From NCBI RefSeq assembly GCF_042186555.1, contig NC_133328.1:499251106-499315105 (forward strand): a stretch of DNA of 64,000 bases, in the 5' to 3' direction. Below the pieces are notes generated by a model. That model saw only the letters and a program-made list of their open reading frames with translations. It ran no database searches and was not told the DNA's origin. Of this stretch, positions 33,077-43,132 are shown in pieces (positions within the stretch are counted from its first letter, which is position 1; each line of letters starts with the position of its first letter). The translations under genes and the position numbers were made by a program. This DNA is from Aquarana catesbeiana. Its lineage: Eukaryota; Chordata; Amphibia; Anura; Ranidae.

Positions 33077-34098
33077 ATGAGGTCAAAGGAACTGCCTGAA
33101 GAGCTCAGAGACAGAATTGTGGCAAGGCACAGATCTGGCCAAGGTTACAAAAAAATTCTGCTGCACTTAAGGTTCCTAAGAGCACAGTGGCCTCCATAAT
33201 CCTTAAATGGAAGACGTTTAGGATGACCAGAACATTTCCTAGAGCTGGTCATCCGGCCAAACTGAGCTATCGGGGGAGAAGAGCCTTGGTGAGAGAGGTA
33301 AATAAGAACCCAAAGATCACTGTGGCTGAGCTCCAGAGATGCAGTCAGGAGATGGGAGAAAGTTGTAGAAAATCAACCATCACTGCAGCCCTCCACCAGT
33401 CGGGGCTTTATGGCCGAGTGGCCCGATGGAAGCCTCTCCTCAGTGCAAGACACATGAAAGCCCGCATGGAGTTTGCTAAAAAAAAAAAACACCTGAAGGA
33501 CTCCAAGATGGTGAGAAATAAGGTTCTCTGGTCTGATGAGACCAAGATAGAACTTTTTGGCCTTAATTCTAAGCGGTATGTGTGGAGAAAACCAGGCACT
33601 GCTCATCACCTGTCCAATACAGTCCCAACAGTGAAGCATGGTGGTGGCAGCATCATGCTGTGGGGGTGTTTTTCAGCTGCAGGGACAGGACGACTGGTTG
33701 CAATCGAAGGAAAGATGAATGAGGCCAAGTACAGGGATATCCTGGACGAAAACCTTCTCCAGAGTGCTCAGGACCTCAGACTGGGCCGAAGGTTTACCTT
33801 CCAACAAGACAATGACCCTAAGCACACAGCTAAAATAATGGAATGGCTTCACAACAACTCCGTGACTGTTCTTGAATGGCCCAGCCAGAGCCCTGACTTA
33901 AACCCAATTGAGCATCTCTGGAGAGACCTAAAAATGGCTGTCCACCAACGTTTACCATCCAACCTGACAGAACTGGAGAGGATCTGCAAGGAGGAATGGC
34001 AGAGGATCCCCAAATACAGGTGTGAAAAACTTGTTGCGTCTTTCCCAAAAAGACTCATGGCTGCATTAGATCAAAAGGGCACTTCTACTAAATACTGA
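33077..34098 (+). pseudogene. Tc1 transposase, nearly intact
   Basis: From ATG 33077 the frame reads MRSKELPEELRDRIVARHRS and GQGYKKI. A length change in the A-run near 33152 shifts it to the frame LKVPKSTVASIILKWKTF, which stays open for 303 codons to the stop at 34096-34098. It shows a two-part paired-like DNA-binding domain (second HTH near ITAALHQSGLYGRVARWKP). The catalytic blocks are VLWSDETKIELFG, FTFQQDNDPKHTAKI and WPSQSPDLNPIEHLWRDLK, plus VKHGGGSIMLWGCFSAAGTG. All three acidic residues of the DDE triad are in place. Only one frameshift was seen, at a homopolymer. Confidence 0.92.
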
Positions 34099-34316
34099 GC
34101 AAAGGGTCTGAATACTTAGGACCATGTGATATTTCAGTTTTTCTTTTTTAATAAATCTGCAAAATGTCAACAATTCTGTGTTTTTCTATCAATATGGGGT
34201 GCTGTGTGTACATTAATGAGGAACAAAAATGAACTAAAATGATTTTAGCAAATGGCTGCAATATAACAGAGTGATAAAAAAAAAAGGGTGTCTGAATACT
34301 TTCCGTCTCCACTGTA

Positions 34317-34857
34317 TGCTGAAGCATGGGAGTAATCCGCCCCTAATGTTAGGAGCAAATTACTCCTCCACCCCTGCTTCGGCATATATGCTCTTTTGTT
34401 TAACTGTGGTGGTGAAATCACCTCCTACAGCGCTGGACTCACGGCTTTATGTATCGTGGGAGCAAACGCTGTTGCTATCAGAATAAATAAACCCGTGCTG
34501 CAGCTGAATTGCGTAGCTGCTAAGCAAATTGATTGTTAACAATTAAACAAAGTAACATTACAGTATAACAGTAAGACATACCATACCTGCAAAGCAAATG
34601 CAATAAAACATAGTAAAAAAAAAATATTACAGTACTAAAATACAGTAACAGAGAGAGAACAATAGTGAGCGAACAATAGAACGGACAGTAGAGAGCGAAC
34701 ATGAGAGAGAGAGAGAATAGAGAGAAGAAAAATTAAAACCACAACTATTTTTGGCTTTTTTTTTTGTGTGTTTTTGTGGGTTTTTTTTTTTTGGCCATCT
34801 CATCTTTCGAGACCCTGTGTTAGTGTGCCCTAGGACTGTGTAGTGCTGTACCCTACG
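34317..34857. other. Non-coding segment between Tc1 and piggyBac transposase
   Basis: AT-rich, with an AGAGAGCGAACA / GAGAGAGA stretch (34650-34720) and T-runs (34755-34790). It includes the recurrence of the 50 bp block at 34573-34622. It probably represents the 3' flank of the transposase gene. Confidence 0.5.
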
Positions 34858-36749
34858 CTAATACTCCACTAGTGTGTGGTAGCGTTTGAAACAGTTACCG
34901 ATGCAGAGACAAGGTTGATCAGGACAGGAGGGACAATAAAAGTGGGTGTCATGCCTAAAACCGCGTTTTCTGCAGACACATCTTCTTTGGGGTGTTCTTT
35001 GGGTAGGGGTACCAGGGAGGACATACGGAAAATGCCTCTCATGCAGCTGGCTCACTGCATTTGCGTTGAAAAGGTGGGCCATAGCACCATCTGGAGACAG
35101 AAGGGCTGTGACGATCTCTTCCTCGAGTTTTAGGAAGGATCCAGTTCGTCCTGAAGCTTTGTATAGCACAAAAGTGTTCAGCAGAGCCAATTGAAATAAG
35201 TATACAGACACTTTTTTGTACCAGCGTCTGGCCTTATGGGCAATTAGATACGGCGCCAACAACTGGGCGTTAAGGTCCACCCCTTCCATGTTAAGGTTGT
35301 ATTCGTGGACACAGAGGGGTTTCTCCACAACACCAGTCACCGTAGGAGTTTGTACTGTCATGTCTGCGTGAAGCGAGGACAGAACGAAAACATTCTGTAA
35401 ATCACTCCACTTTACTGCTAAAAATTATTACACTTCAAGCAGGCTCTCTCTCCCCGTCTAAGTCGGGATTCTACAAGCCCTTGGGGGAAGCCCCGGCAAT
35501 TAGATCACATGGTGCCACATGCGCCAATTCCATAATCAAAAAGGTGACTAAAAAGTGTCACGCTCGTGTAATTATCCAAGTGGTACCCCTTTCCGAATAA
35601 GGGTGACACCAAGTCCCACACAATCTTACCAGCGCGCCCTATGTAGTCAGGGCAGTTCTTCGGCTCTACGTGACTAGCTTTTCCCTCGTAAACCATAAAA
35701 CTAAATGTATAGCCTACTGCCCTGTCACAGAGCTTATACATCTTGACCCCATATCTGGCACGCTTGCTGGGAAAATACTGTTTGATAGACAAACGGCCAG
35801 AAAACTTAATCAGGGACTCATCAATGCAGACAACTTGATCGGGAGTAAATAAGGCTGCAAACTGTTGGTTGAAGTGGTTTACGAGAGGCCTAATTTTGTG
35901 GTGCCGATCAAATTCAGGGTCACCCCGAGGACGACAGAGTTCATTATCATTGAAGTGCATGAACGGCAAGATCTGCTCGTATTGTGTCCTGTCATGGAGG
36001 CAGGGAACACAGGCATATGGTGAATTGGGTCAGTGGACAAATATGACAACAGGGATAGGCCCAGGAAAGTCTTAAATTTGGAGACCGTAATAGGTCTCCA
36101 ATCTCTGGCAATGGTCAACTGGGGATTAGCGGCAATTAATTGACCAGCATACAAATTGCTTCGGTCCACAATAGATCTTCCGTGAAAAACAGCGAATAAA
36201 AATTGTTGACGTAAAATCAACTGCTTCCACCTGAATTCCGGGTTGGCCAGTGAATAGGGAAGTACAGGTGCTGCAGAAGTGGTGGGCTCCCAATTAGGCA
36301 GCAGGAAGGGCACTTTGGGCTCGACGGGCCTGTGTTTGTCTTCTTCTTGGTGGCTGCGGGACACTACTCGTGCTAGCCACCTCACCAGTTGGAACTGCAC
36401 TTATGGGACTCGCCACGTCACCAAGTGTTACTGCAGTGCTGGATGTACGACCAGGATGTACTAGGCCACTGGTGCTTGGCAGTTCACCAGAAGGATGAGC
36501 GGCACTAGTACTGGCTCTCTGCTCCATACGAGAGCCCTGCAGTTCTGGCAACGACAGCAGAAGAACGGGGACGAGTACGTCTGACCTTGGCAGGGACCAC
36601 TACTCCGTCGTCAAAGCTGTCAGGGTGCTGCTGCTGTCTATGGGTTCGTATTCTGAGCCTGAATCTGACAGAATGGCAACTTCCTCTTCACTATCTGTCA
36701 TGCTCAGAAACGTGTAAGCCTCTTCACTACTGTACCTTCGATATGACAT
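34858..36749 (-). pseudogene. piggyBac transposase (PGBD4-like), frameshifted
   Basis: The start is ATG 36749 (MSYRRYSSEEAYTFLSMTDS), an acidic Ser/Asp/Glu-rich N-terminus. Then comes the dimer and core region PEFRWKQLILRQQFLFAVFH and TIARDWRPITVSKFKTFLGL (36060-36240). The catalytic domain has VVCIDESLIKFSGRLSIKQY, GYTFSFMVYEGKASH and KGYHLDNYTSVTLFSHLF (first and second Asp), then VHEYNLNMEGVDLNAQLLAP (third Asp) and RRWYKKVSVYLFQLALLNTF. The C-terminal Cys-rich domain is CVCRKRGFRHDTHFYCPSC with PDQPCLCIGNCFKRYH. Frame changes occur near 36400-36600, 35900 and 35370-35500. The element type fits the TTAA ends. It would cut and paste TTAA-flanked DNA. Confidence 0.88.
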
Positions 36750-37731
36750 TTTGGTCTCTATATTTACTGGTACAGTAGTGAGACTCACAGAAAAAAGAGC
36801 TCCTGACTGTCAGCAATTGCTTCAAACGCTACAAAAAAAAAACTGTTAGCTTTTGCAGGGATCAGGCCTGGCTCTGCAAATGCTGCAGTTATGCGTTTAG
36901 TATTTTTGTAAGTGACAGTGATCGATTGATGCTGCACTTGGGTGGGCTGGGCGGAGGGGCTAAACACAGGTGCTAGCAGGTATCTGGGCTGATCCCGCTA
37001 ACACTGCGTTTTTGGGAACCCTAAACTGCTGGGGACGCTAGTATAGATCTGATCAGATATTGATCCGTTCAGACACTATACTACTAAGGGAGGTGTATAG
37101 TGCGTGCGTGGGTGTTAGCGCTACTGGCACTAATCTGATGCTGCCTGAAGCAAAGCAGACCCTATCTGGCACTAAAACCTAACTGATAACACCCGCTGGG
37201 TGATCAGGGGATTAAACCTTTATTTAGCTAATATACGGCGGGTGTCCTGACGCTATAAAAAAAAATTAGCTAACCAGCGTCAACCGTGACACTAATACAG
37301 TGATCACTGGAGACAGGGGGTGATCAAGTGGTTAAACCTTTAGGGGGGGTCCCTAGACCTATCTGGGCCTACCACTAAGTACCCTAACTCTGATTTTTTC
37401 ACTGACACCAGTACGGTGATCAAAAAAAATATGAACACTGCACTGGGTGACACAGTGACAGGTGGTGAAGGGGTTAACTGGAATGGAAAAGCGTTCCATA
37501 AGGAGAGATGACATCACTTCCCCTGCTGTGTTTATACTTACGCATGCAGGGGAAGGATTTCATTCGCCAGGACCGATCAGCAGGTCCAGGCCAGAAATCA
37601 TTGGCCTAGGGACTGATAGGTTCTGAAGCGAATCCGATCGTCGCACGCGTGACGTACCTATGACACTTCGCACAGCCTGGCCAACCTGCCGCAGTATAAC
37701 TGCGGCGGCTGGTCCGGAACTGGTTAAGTGG
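36750..37731 (-). other. 5' non-coding region of the piggyBac element
   Basis: No coding frame. There are several short direct repeats of the type GGTGATCAAGTGGTTAAACC (for example 37197-37222 and 37318-37340). Next to the terminal TTAA lies a hairpin CAACCTGCCGCAGTATAACT / GCGGCGG (37682-37708). It probably includes the transposase promoter; no clear TATA position can be chosen. Confidence 0.5.
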
Positions 37732-37971
37732 TTAAACTTCCTGCATTTACACACAGAAATGTATCCCTTTGGGGGATAAGGAGGAAGAGTTACAATGTTT
37801 CTAGTTATCTACTAGCACAGACATTGTTGTTAAAAACTTGGCAGACTGCCCATTTTTTTTCTTTTGACAGCTGAGTGAGCAGAGAAGTCAACTCTGCAAT
37901 AGAGATTGTGAGGGGGGGTTGAATCGAGATCACAATTTTTTAATGATTAATTACGCAGCTCTAATACCTAA

Positions 37972-38654
37972 ATGCCAAAAATAAGACTAATGAGACTCCT
38001 ACAATGAAAACAACTGATACAAGATGAATATCTAACAGGTCATGGATTCCAAATGCCTTACTAAGCATATATTATAGAAAATGCGCTATTTTATTGACAG
38101 CAAATTAGACATAGATAAAAGCATAAATATGTAGCCAGGCAGGGCCAAATTGTATTAAAAAATGATTGCAAAATTAAAATTTATTCCAAATCACAACATT
38201 AAATTTCATTCCAAAAAGCCTTGACAATCTACCACATAAATATGTTTGATTACATAGGGGAACAAAATGTTATACTGCTGCTTTGAAGTCCCCCATAAGT
38301 CATTGGGTCCAAAACTTGCTGATAGTGTGTAAAGGAGAATGATGGAAGAGTTATGAAAGGATGTAGTGCTGCTGCATACATCCATGCAGTGGTATTATTA
38401 GCTCCCAGTGGATGGCACTGGTAATGCAGATCTTTCAGTAACAGAATAAATTACACATTTACCTGTGATCACACTAGAATGAAAGATGCAGCATTAGCCC
38501 AAGTTAAACAGGACTCAATGCACTGGTAGCTGAAGTAATTATATAATTTACAGCTACAAGTGATCACCCTTAAACACTGTAATTTGGAGAGAACGCTATC
38601 CAAATAAGGCATTCTTATAATCAAGTCAATCACTTTTAGACACCCAAAATATAC
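37972..38654 (-). other. PRKDC intron, AT-rich, no gene
   Basis: Intron sequence upstream (in plus coordinates) of the exon at 38655. No transposon terminus or coding frame was recognised. Confidence 0.6.
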
Positions 38655-38742
38655 CTGTAATATCAAGGCAGGATTAGACAGTTGCTCCAGGGCTTTGATG
38701 AATTCTCCAGCTAATCCATTTTTATCCAGCTTGTTTCGAATT
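38655..38742 (-). CDS. PRKDC: PRKDC (DNA-PKcs) exon, 88 nt
   Basis: The 3' splice site is TTTTTCTTTTTAAG and the 5' splice site is CAG followed by GTATAT. The exon supplies the last base of an Arg codon split with the previous exon (AG plus A), then 29 codons: IRNKLDKNGLAGEFIKAL and EQLSNPALILQ. Human DNA-PKcs has IKSKLDQGGVIQDFINAL and DQLSNPELLFK at the same place. It belongs to the FAT region of the kinase. It ends in phase 0, matching the start of the exon at 23780-23923. Confidence 0.93.
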
Positions 38743-38835
38743 CTTAAAAAGAAAAATCCAAGCAGCAGGGATTACATTTCACCAAGGAAATACTATTGCA
38801 AAACCAATGCATTTTGCTACATAAAAATGAATGCT

Positions 38836-40012
38836 AGCCCATACAGCCCCTTTCCAGTTGGACACCCAGAGGGGCTCACAACTACATAATTTCCTCCGCA
38901 CTCTACCCTCTCCTTCAGAATTTCAGAAACCACTGACGGCTCTTGAAAAGCTTTGTTCCAACACCCCTCAAGACACTCTCTATCCATCATTTACTCCCTT
39001 ATTTCCGCACTCCCAGAGGACTATAAACCTCCCTTGCAAACTAAATGAGAGCAATATTTAAACCTGTCCTTTTCCCTGCAGCAATCTCAAAAGATACTAC
39101 AGTTAGCCCTAAAGTCTTATATATGCTCTTGCCACCAGGAGACTAACTAATATTTTATCTTCGTAGTACAAAACTCCTATGATACTTCATAAACAATTCC
39201 CAGAATGTACTGACAATGAAATAGCAATAAGGGTTTGCTCCTACACACTTTTTGGTCATCCTGCTGTGGAGAATGTTATGAAACTAGGTCAAGGAGATCT
39301 CCCAAAAATGTATGGATTTCACCATTCCTGACTGTCTGCCTTACAAGACAGCCATACTTTCAAGAAAGCCATACTGCGTCACCTTCTGAATGCAGCTAAA
39401 GCCTTTATCCCCTTGAAATGGAAAGACCCTAACCCCCTCCTCAATCTCCATGTTGCTACGTAAAGTAAAGGATACTAACCATAAGATCTATTCCTCTTCT
39501 TACAAAATAAGCAGGACATCTATAAGAAAACCTGATTCTACTGGGCGGCCTTTAAGTTCTCAGAGGAGGGTAAGACTCTACTTGCTAGAGCAGATTGAAA
39601 GCTTATCTCGGATTCTCTATACTACTTAGGGTCATGACCCCTTTCCCCTACAATTCTCATAATTTCCTCCCTCCTTATTTTCCCAGTAGAAATTTATTGG
39701 TTTCCTTTTTATTTACTATAGATTCTTAGTCTTCCTTGAGTTCCCCCTTTGTCTTATGGTTACCCCACCATGCCCTTTTTTGTTGGACTTCACAAAATTT
39801 GGTTGTAAGTTGTTATATGACAAATGCACAGGTGATTTTTGACTTGCACTCAATGTATACCGCTTCTGTGACTCAACTTTTTTCTAATTTATCCAATGAA
39901 TACATGCTGTATTTGTCATATTCAGTTACTAACCCGTGTCATTTCTGTGTATAGTTCTTTTGGATGTCCTGTACAACATAAAACCTTTCTAAATAAAGAA
40001 CTTAAAAAAAAT
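38836..40012 (+). mobile_element. Decayed 3' fragment of an L1-type LINE, plus strand
   Basis: Fragments of an ORF2 C-terminus are visible: KKAILRHLLNAAKAFIPLKW and KDPNPLLNLHV (about 39360-39460), and upstream HTFWS-like sequence near 39247. The 3' end has AATAAAG at about 39990 and a short A-run to about 40012. The 5' limit is approximate. It is older than the other L1s here, with stops in all frames. Confidence 0.65.
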
Positions 40013-40995
40013 GTCAACTAGAAATCCCATTCTTTCCCTATGTGGATGGTTTGGCTTGTTTACATCTATGCATTTTAGAGTAGTGTGAAGGACAAAGGGA
40101 ACCTCTATGGGCCCATTTACAGCTACCGTTCTGCTACATCCTGTATGCACATAAAACATGATCCAACCTCAAATGAAACAGCCTTGTCCTGCACTGCAAC
40201 CCCCACCTATCAGGCCCTGCACATTCAGTTTAAGGACACCATTTATTCTAATGAAACATCTATACACTACAAGCAGAAGTTGCAGGGTCCACGGTGCAGG
40301 ATTTTAAAAAGCAGACTACATAGAAAATTTCTCGGAACAGCCAGGAAGGGGGTAATTATATGCTCTTACAGTATTGTATGCCCACTACAGGTTGGTCTTG
40401 CCCTTTAAAGTAGTAATAAACCATTATGGTTTCTAGCTTAACACACTGAGCACAATAAAATGAACAATCCTCGGTAAGCTATTTGTTAAATTTCTTACTT
40501 TAGCACTTGCAGCTTACAACTTTAAATTCTGATGGCTCCCGCTCTCTGAGTGATGCTTCCCTGAACTTCTAGTCTTTACAGGGAAATAGTTAACAGTGGA
40601 CAGTGCAGTCCACATTCAGTCTCTTAGTTTGGAGAATGGAGGGGGAGGAAGAGGGAAGAGCAATGTTCCAACTGATGCACACAGTGTAGGGAGACACAGC
40701 TATAACCACTTCATGAAAGAGTGGCTCCACAGAATTCTGTAAGAGAAGAGACCCACCCTAAAAAAAGAAAGCCTGGGGCAGAGGTCATAGCACTGGCCTA
40801 AATTGGAACATAGCCAAGGTTAAACCAACTGCTGAAAATGCTTAAAAAACTGAGGGCTTTATATAACTGAAAAAGATAATTTTAATGTTTGAGTATTGGA
40901 TAAGACAAGGACCACTAACCACTTCATAGCAACCATTTGATCTGTACACACATCTATTATTGATGGTCACAAACAAAATATTTGTGCATATTTAC
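40013..40995 (-). other. PRKDC intron, no gene seen
   Basis: AT-rich intron between the LINE tail and the exon at 40996. The short open frame at 40085-40408 has no recognisable motif. Confidence 0.6.
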
Positions 40996-41207
40996 CTTTC
41001 CACAAACTCTTTATTTCTGTGCCCATCCACTGTGTCCTCAAAGTTATAGTTCTCCCCACTGATCATAAAAGAGTACACAAGCGCCTGGGGGTAATGATCA
41101 GCAATCTCTTCTATTATAAACTGTACTGCAATGGCTTCCTTCTTATCAAGCATTGCCATCATCTGACTGATCCAGGCAATAAATTGCCAGCATGGAACTG
41201 AACTAAC
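40996..41207 (-). CDS. PRKDC: PRKDC (DNA-PKcs) exon, 212 nt
   Basis: The 3' splice site is TTGCCCCTTTCCAG and the 5' splice site AAAG followed by GTAAAT. The exon starts in phase 0: VSSVPCWQFIAWISQMMAML, DKKEAIAVQFIIEEIADHYP, QALVYSFMISGENYNFEDTV, then DGHRNKEFVE and the first two bases of an Arg codon. Human DNA-PKcs reads MSSIPCWQFIGWISQMVALL, DKEEAVAVQHTVEEITDNYP, QAIVYPFIISSESYSFKDT and GHKNKEFVAR. This is the strongest of the four matches, with about two thirds of positions identical by eye. It lies in the FAT region upstream of the kinase domain. Confidence 0.96.
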
Positions 41208-41387
41208 CTGGAAAGGGGCAAAAGTAGAGCTAATTAAAATGACACAGCAACAGTAGTTTAACAGTTCTATTAAACAGAATACATAAAAGACTAGGGCGGA
41301 TATACAGCATACAAAGTTTCAGTGTGCAAACATTCTTACTTTATCACTGGATTACAGTAATCTCTTCTTGCTGGGTGTGCTATTCAA

Positions 41388-42698
41388 CAGTGCCTTGAAG
41401 TATTCACACCCCTTGAAATTTTTCACTTTTTGTCAAGTTACAAGCAAATGTTTGCCCATTCTTCTTTGCAAAATAGCTAAAGCTCTGTCAGATTGGATAG
41501 AGAGTATCTGTGAACAGCAATTTTCAAGTCTTGCCAGAGATTCTCATTTGCATTTAAGTCTGGACTTTGACTGGGCCATTCTAACACATGAATATGCTTT
41601 AATTTAAACCATTCCATTGTAGCTCTGGCTGTATGTTTAGGGTCTTTGTCCTGCTGGAAGGTGAATCTCCGCCCCAGTCTCAAGTCTTTTGCAGATTTTA
41701 ACAGGTTTTTTTCTAAGATTGTTCTGTATTTTCTGCTGAAGAAAAGCATCCCCACAACATGATGCTGCCACCACGTTTCACGGTGGGGATGGTGTGTTCA
41801 GGGTGATGTGCAGGGTTAGTTTTCTGCCACAAATAGCGTTTTGCGTTAAGGCCAAAAAATGTTTGCTGTATACCCCACATGGCTTCTCACAAACTGCAAA
41901 TGGGACTTCTTATGGCTTTCTTCAACAATGGCTTTCTTCTTGCCATTGTTCCATAAAGGCCAGATTTGTGGAGTGCACGACTAATAGTTGTCCTGTGGAC
42001 AGATTCTCCCACCTGAGCTGTGGATCTCTGCAGCTCCTTCAAAATTACCAAGGGCCTCTTGGCTGCTTCTCTGATTAATGCTCTACTTGCCCGACCTGTC
42101 AGTTTAGGTGGACGTCCATGTCTTGGTAGGTTTGCAGTTGTGCCATACTCTTTCCATTTTCGGATGATGGATTGAACAGTGCTCCGTGAGATGTTCAAAG
42201 CTTGGGTTATTTTTTTTATAACCTAACCCTGCTTTAAACTTTTCCACAACTTTATGCCTGACCTGTTGGGTGTGTTCCTTGGCCTTCATGGTGCTGTTTG
42301 TTCACTAAGGTTCTCTAACAAACCTCTGAGGGCTTTACAGAACAGCTGTATGTATACTGAGATTAAATTACACATAGGTGTCTGAAAAAAAAAAAAAATT
42401 ACACAGGTGGATTCTATTTACTAATTAGATGACTTCTGAAGGCAATTGGCTCAACTAGATTTTAGTTAGGGGTATCAGAGTAAAGGGGGGCTGAATACAA
42501 GTGCACGCCACACTTTTCAGATATATATTCATAAAAAATTTGGAAAACCATTTATCATTTTCTTTCCATTTCACAATCATGTGCCACTTTGTGTTGGTCT
42601 ATCACATAAAATCTCAAAAAAATATATTTACGTTTTTGGTTGTAACATGACAAAATGTGGAAAATTTCAAGGGGTATGATGACTTTTTCATGCACTGC
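41388..42698 (-). mobile_element. Tc1/mariner transposon, old and internally deleted
   Basis: The left tip CAGTGCCTTGAAGTATTCAC and the right tip ATACCCCTTGAAATTTTCC in inverse (CAAGGGGTATGATGACTTTT to GCACTG) are related inverted ends. Inner sequence such as GTGGAAAATTTCAAGGGG versus CCCCTTGAAATTTTTCAC also pairs. The left repeat is shortened after TCAAGTTACAAG. TA flanks are not preserved, which fits an older insertion. It is in the PRKDC intron between two exons. Confidence 0.8.
41477..42289 (-). pseudogene. Tc1 transposase pseudogene
   Basis: From ATG 42289 the frame is MKAKEHTQQVRHKVVEKFKA with GLGYKK. After a shift it continues MNISRSTVQSIIRKWKEYGT, AKRPLVILKELQRSTAQVGE and TISRALHKSGLYGTMARRKP. 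A large stretch carrying the first catalytic Asp is missing or decayed between about 41887 and 41755. The frame then resumes with DLRLGRRFTFQQDKDPKHTA and WPSQSPDLNANENLWQDLK. In the third motif Asn-Glu replaces the usual Ile-Glu spacing (PDLNPIE). It is a clear transposase relic. Confidence 0.88.
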
Positions 42699-42701
42699 AA
42701 T

Positions 42702-43132
42702 TTTAAAGTGGTTGTGAAGGCACAAGTTTTTTTACCTTCATGCATTGTAGGCAGGAAGGCAAAAAAACCTTCTGTGTGCAGCAGCCCTGCCTAATACTTA
42801 CCTGAGCCGCTCTTGATCCAGCAATGTCCACTAGAGCCTTGCCTCTCCGGAGATTCGCACTCCTGGATTGGCCGCTGCTGTCAATCACAGGCAGTGAGCC
42901 AATCAGGAGATGAAGGGGGTGGGGGCAAGCCACGGGTCAGGAATTTGCCTGCTTGGGTGGCAGCTTGCCATGGGGGCACCCAGGAGGGAGGGGCCAGAAG
43001 CGCCGGTGTGGGACCCGAGAAGAGGAGGATCTTGGCTGCTCTGTGCAAAACCACTGCACAGAGCAGGTAAGTATAACATGTCTGTTTTTTTTAGAAAAAA
43101 AACAAAAACAAGACTTTAATATCACTTTAAGG
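42702..43132. mobile_element. MITE with mirror-image splice-donor-like sequences
   Basis: The tips TTTTAAAGTGGTTGTGAAGG and TATCACTTTAA are short inverted ends. Inside, TAATACTTACCTGAGC (about 42792-42807) and its inverse-like counterpart GAGCAGGTAAGTATAAC (about 43062-43078) both spell CAGGTAAGTA, one on each strand. The interior is GC-rich (42800-43060) and has no trusted coding frame. Confidence 0.7.

Larger units (their letters stand above)
30836..34314 (+). mobile_element. Tc1/mariner transposon, split by a TTAA MITE
   Basis: The tips CAGTGGGGACGGAAAGTATT and AATACTTTCCGTCTCCACTG are inverted, with TA on each side (30834-30835 and 34315-34316). The long inner repeats (ATTGCAGCCATTTGCTAAAAT and its inverse) match over about 200 bp. 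In the left repeat a 1.84 kb TTAA element interrupts ATAAATCTGCAAAATGTCAA-equivalent sequence; the intact right repeat shows the uninterrupted form. It encodes a nearly intact transposase. Confidence 0.93.
27737..37735 (-). mobile_element. piggyBac-type element with its own transposase gene, interrupted by a Tc1
   Basis: TTAA at 27737-27740 and 37732-37735 bounds the insertion, with CCACTTCAGCCCC at the left tip and GGTTAAGTGG at the right. The right third holds a minus-strand piggyBac transposase gene (34858-36749). The left part is non-coding and repeat-structured. With the Tc1 (30836-34314) removed the element is about 6.5 kb. Two large related pieces could also have combined here, since other TTAA-family tips (for example near 29533) occur inside. 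I treat it as one element with moderate certainty. Confidence 0.7.
27451..37963. mobile_element. hAT-type MITE, split by a 10 kb piggyBac insertion
   Basis: The ends are TAGAGCTGCACGATTCTGGC at 27451 and GCAGCTCTA at 37955-37963. A perfect 8 bp target duplication, atacctaa, flanks them at 27443-27450 and 37964-37971, which is the hAT hallmark. Only 27451-27736 and 37736-37963 belong to the MITE. Comparison with the second copy at 57496-57975 shows where the inserted DNA begins and ends. It lies in the large PRKDC intron. Confidence 0.9.
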
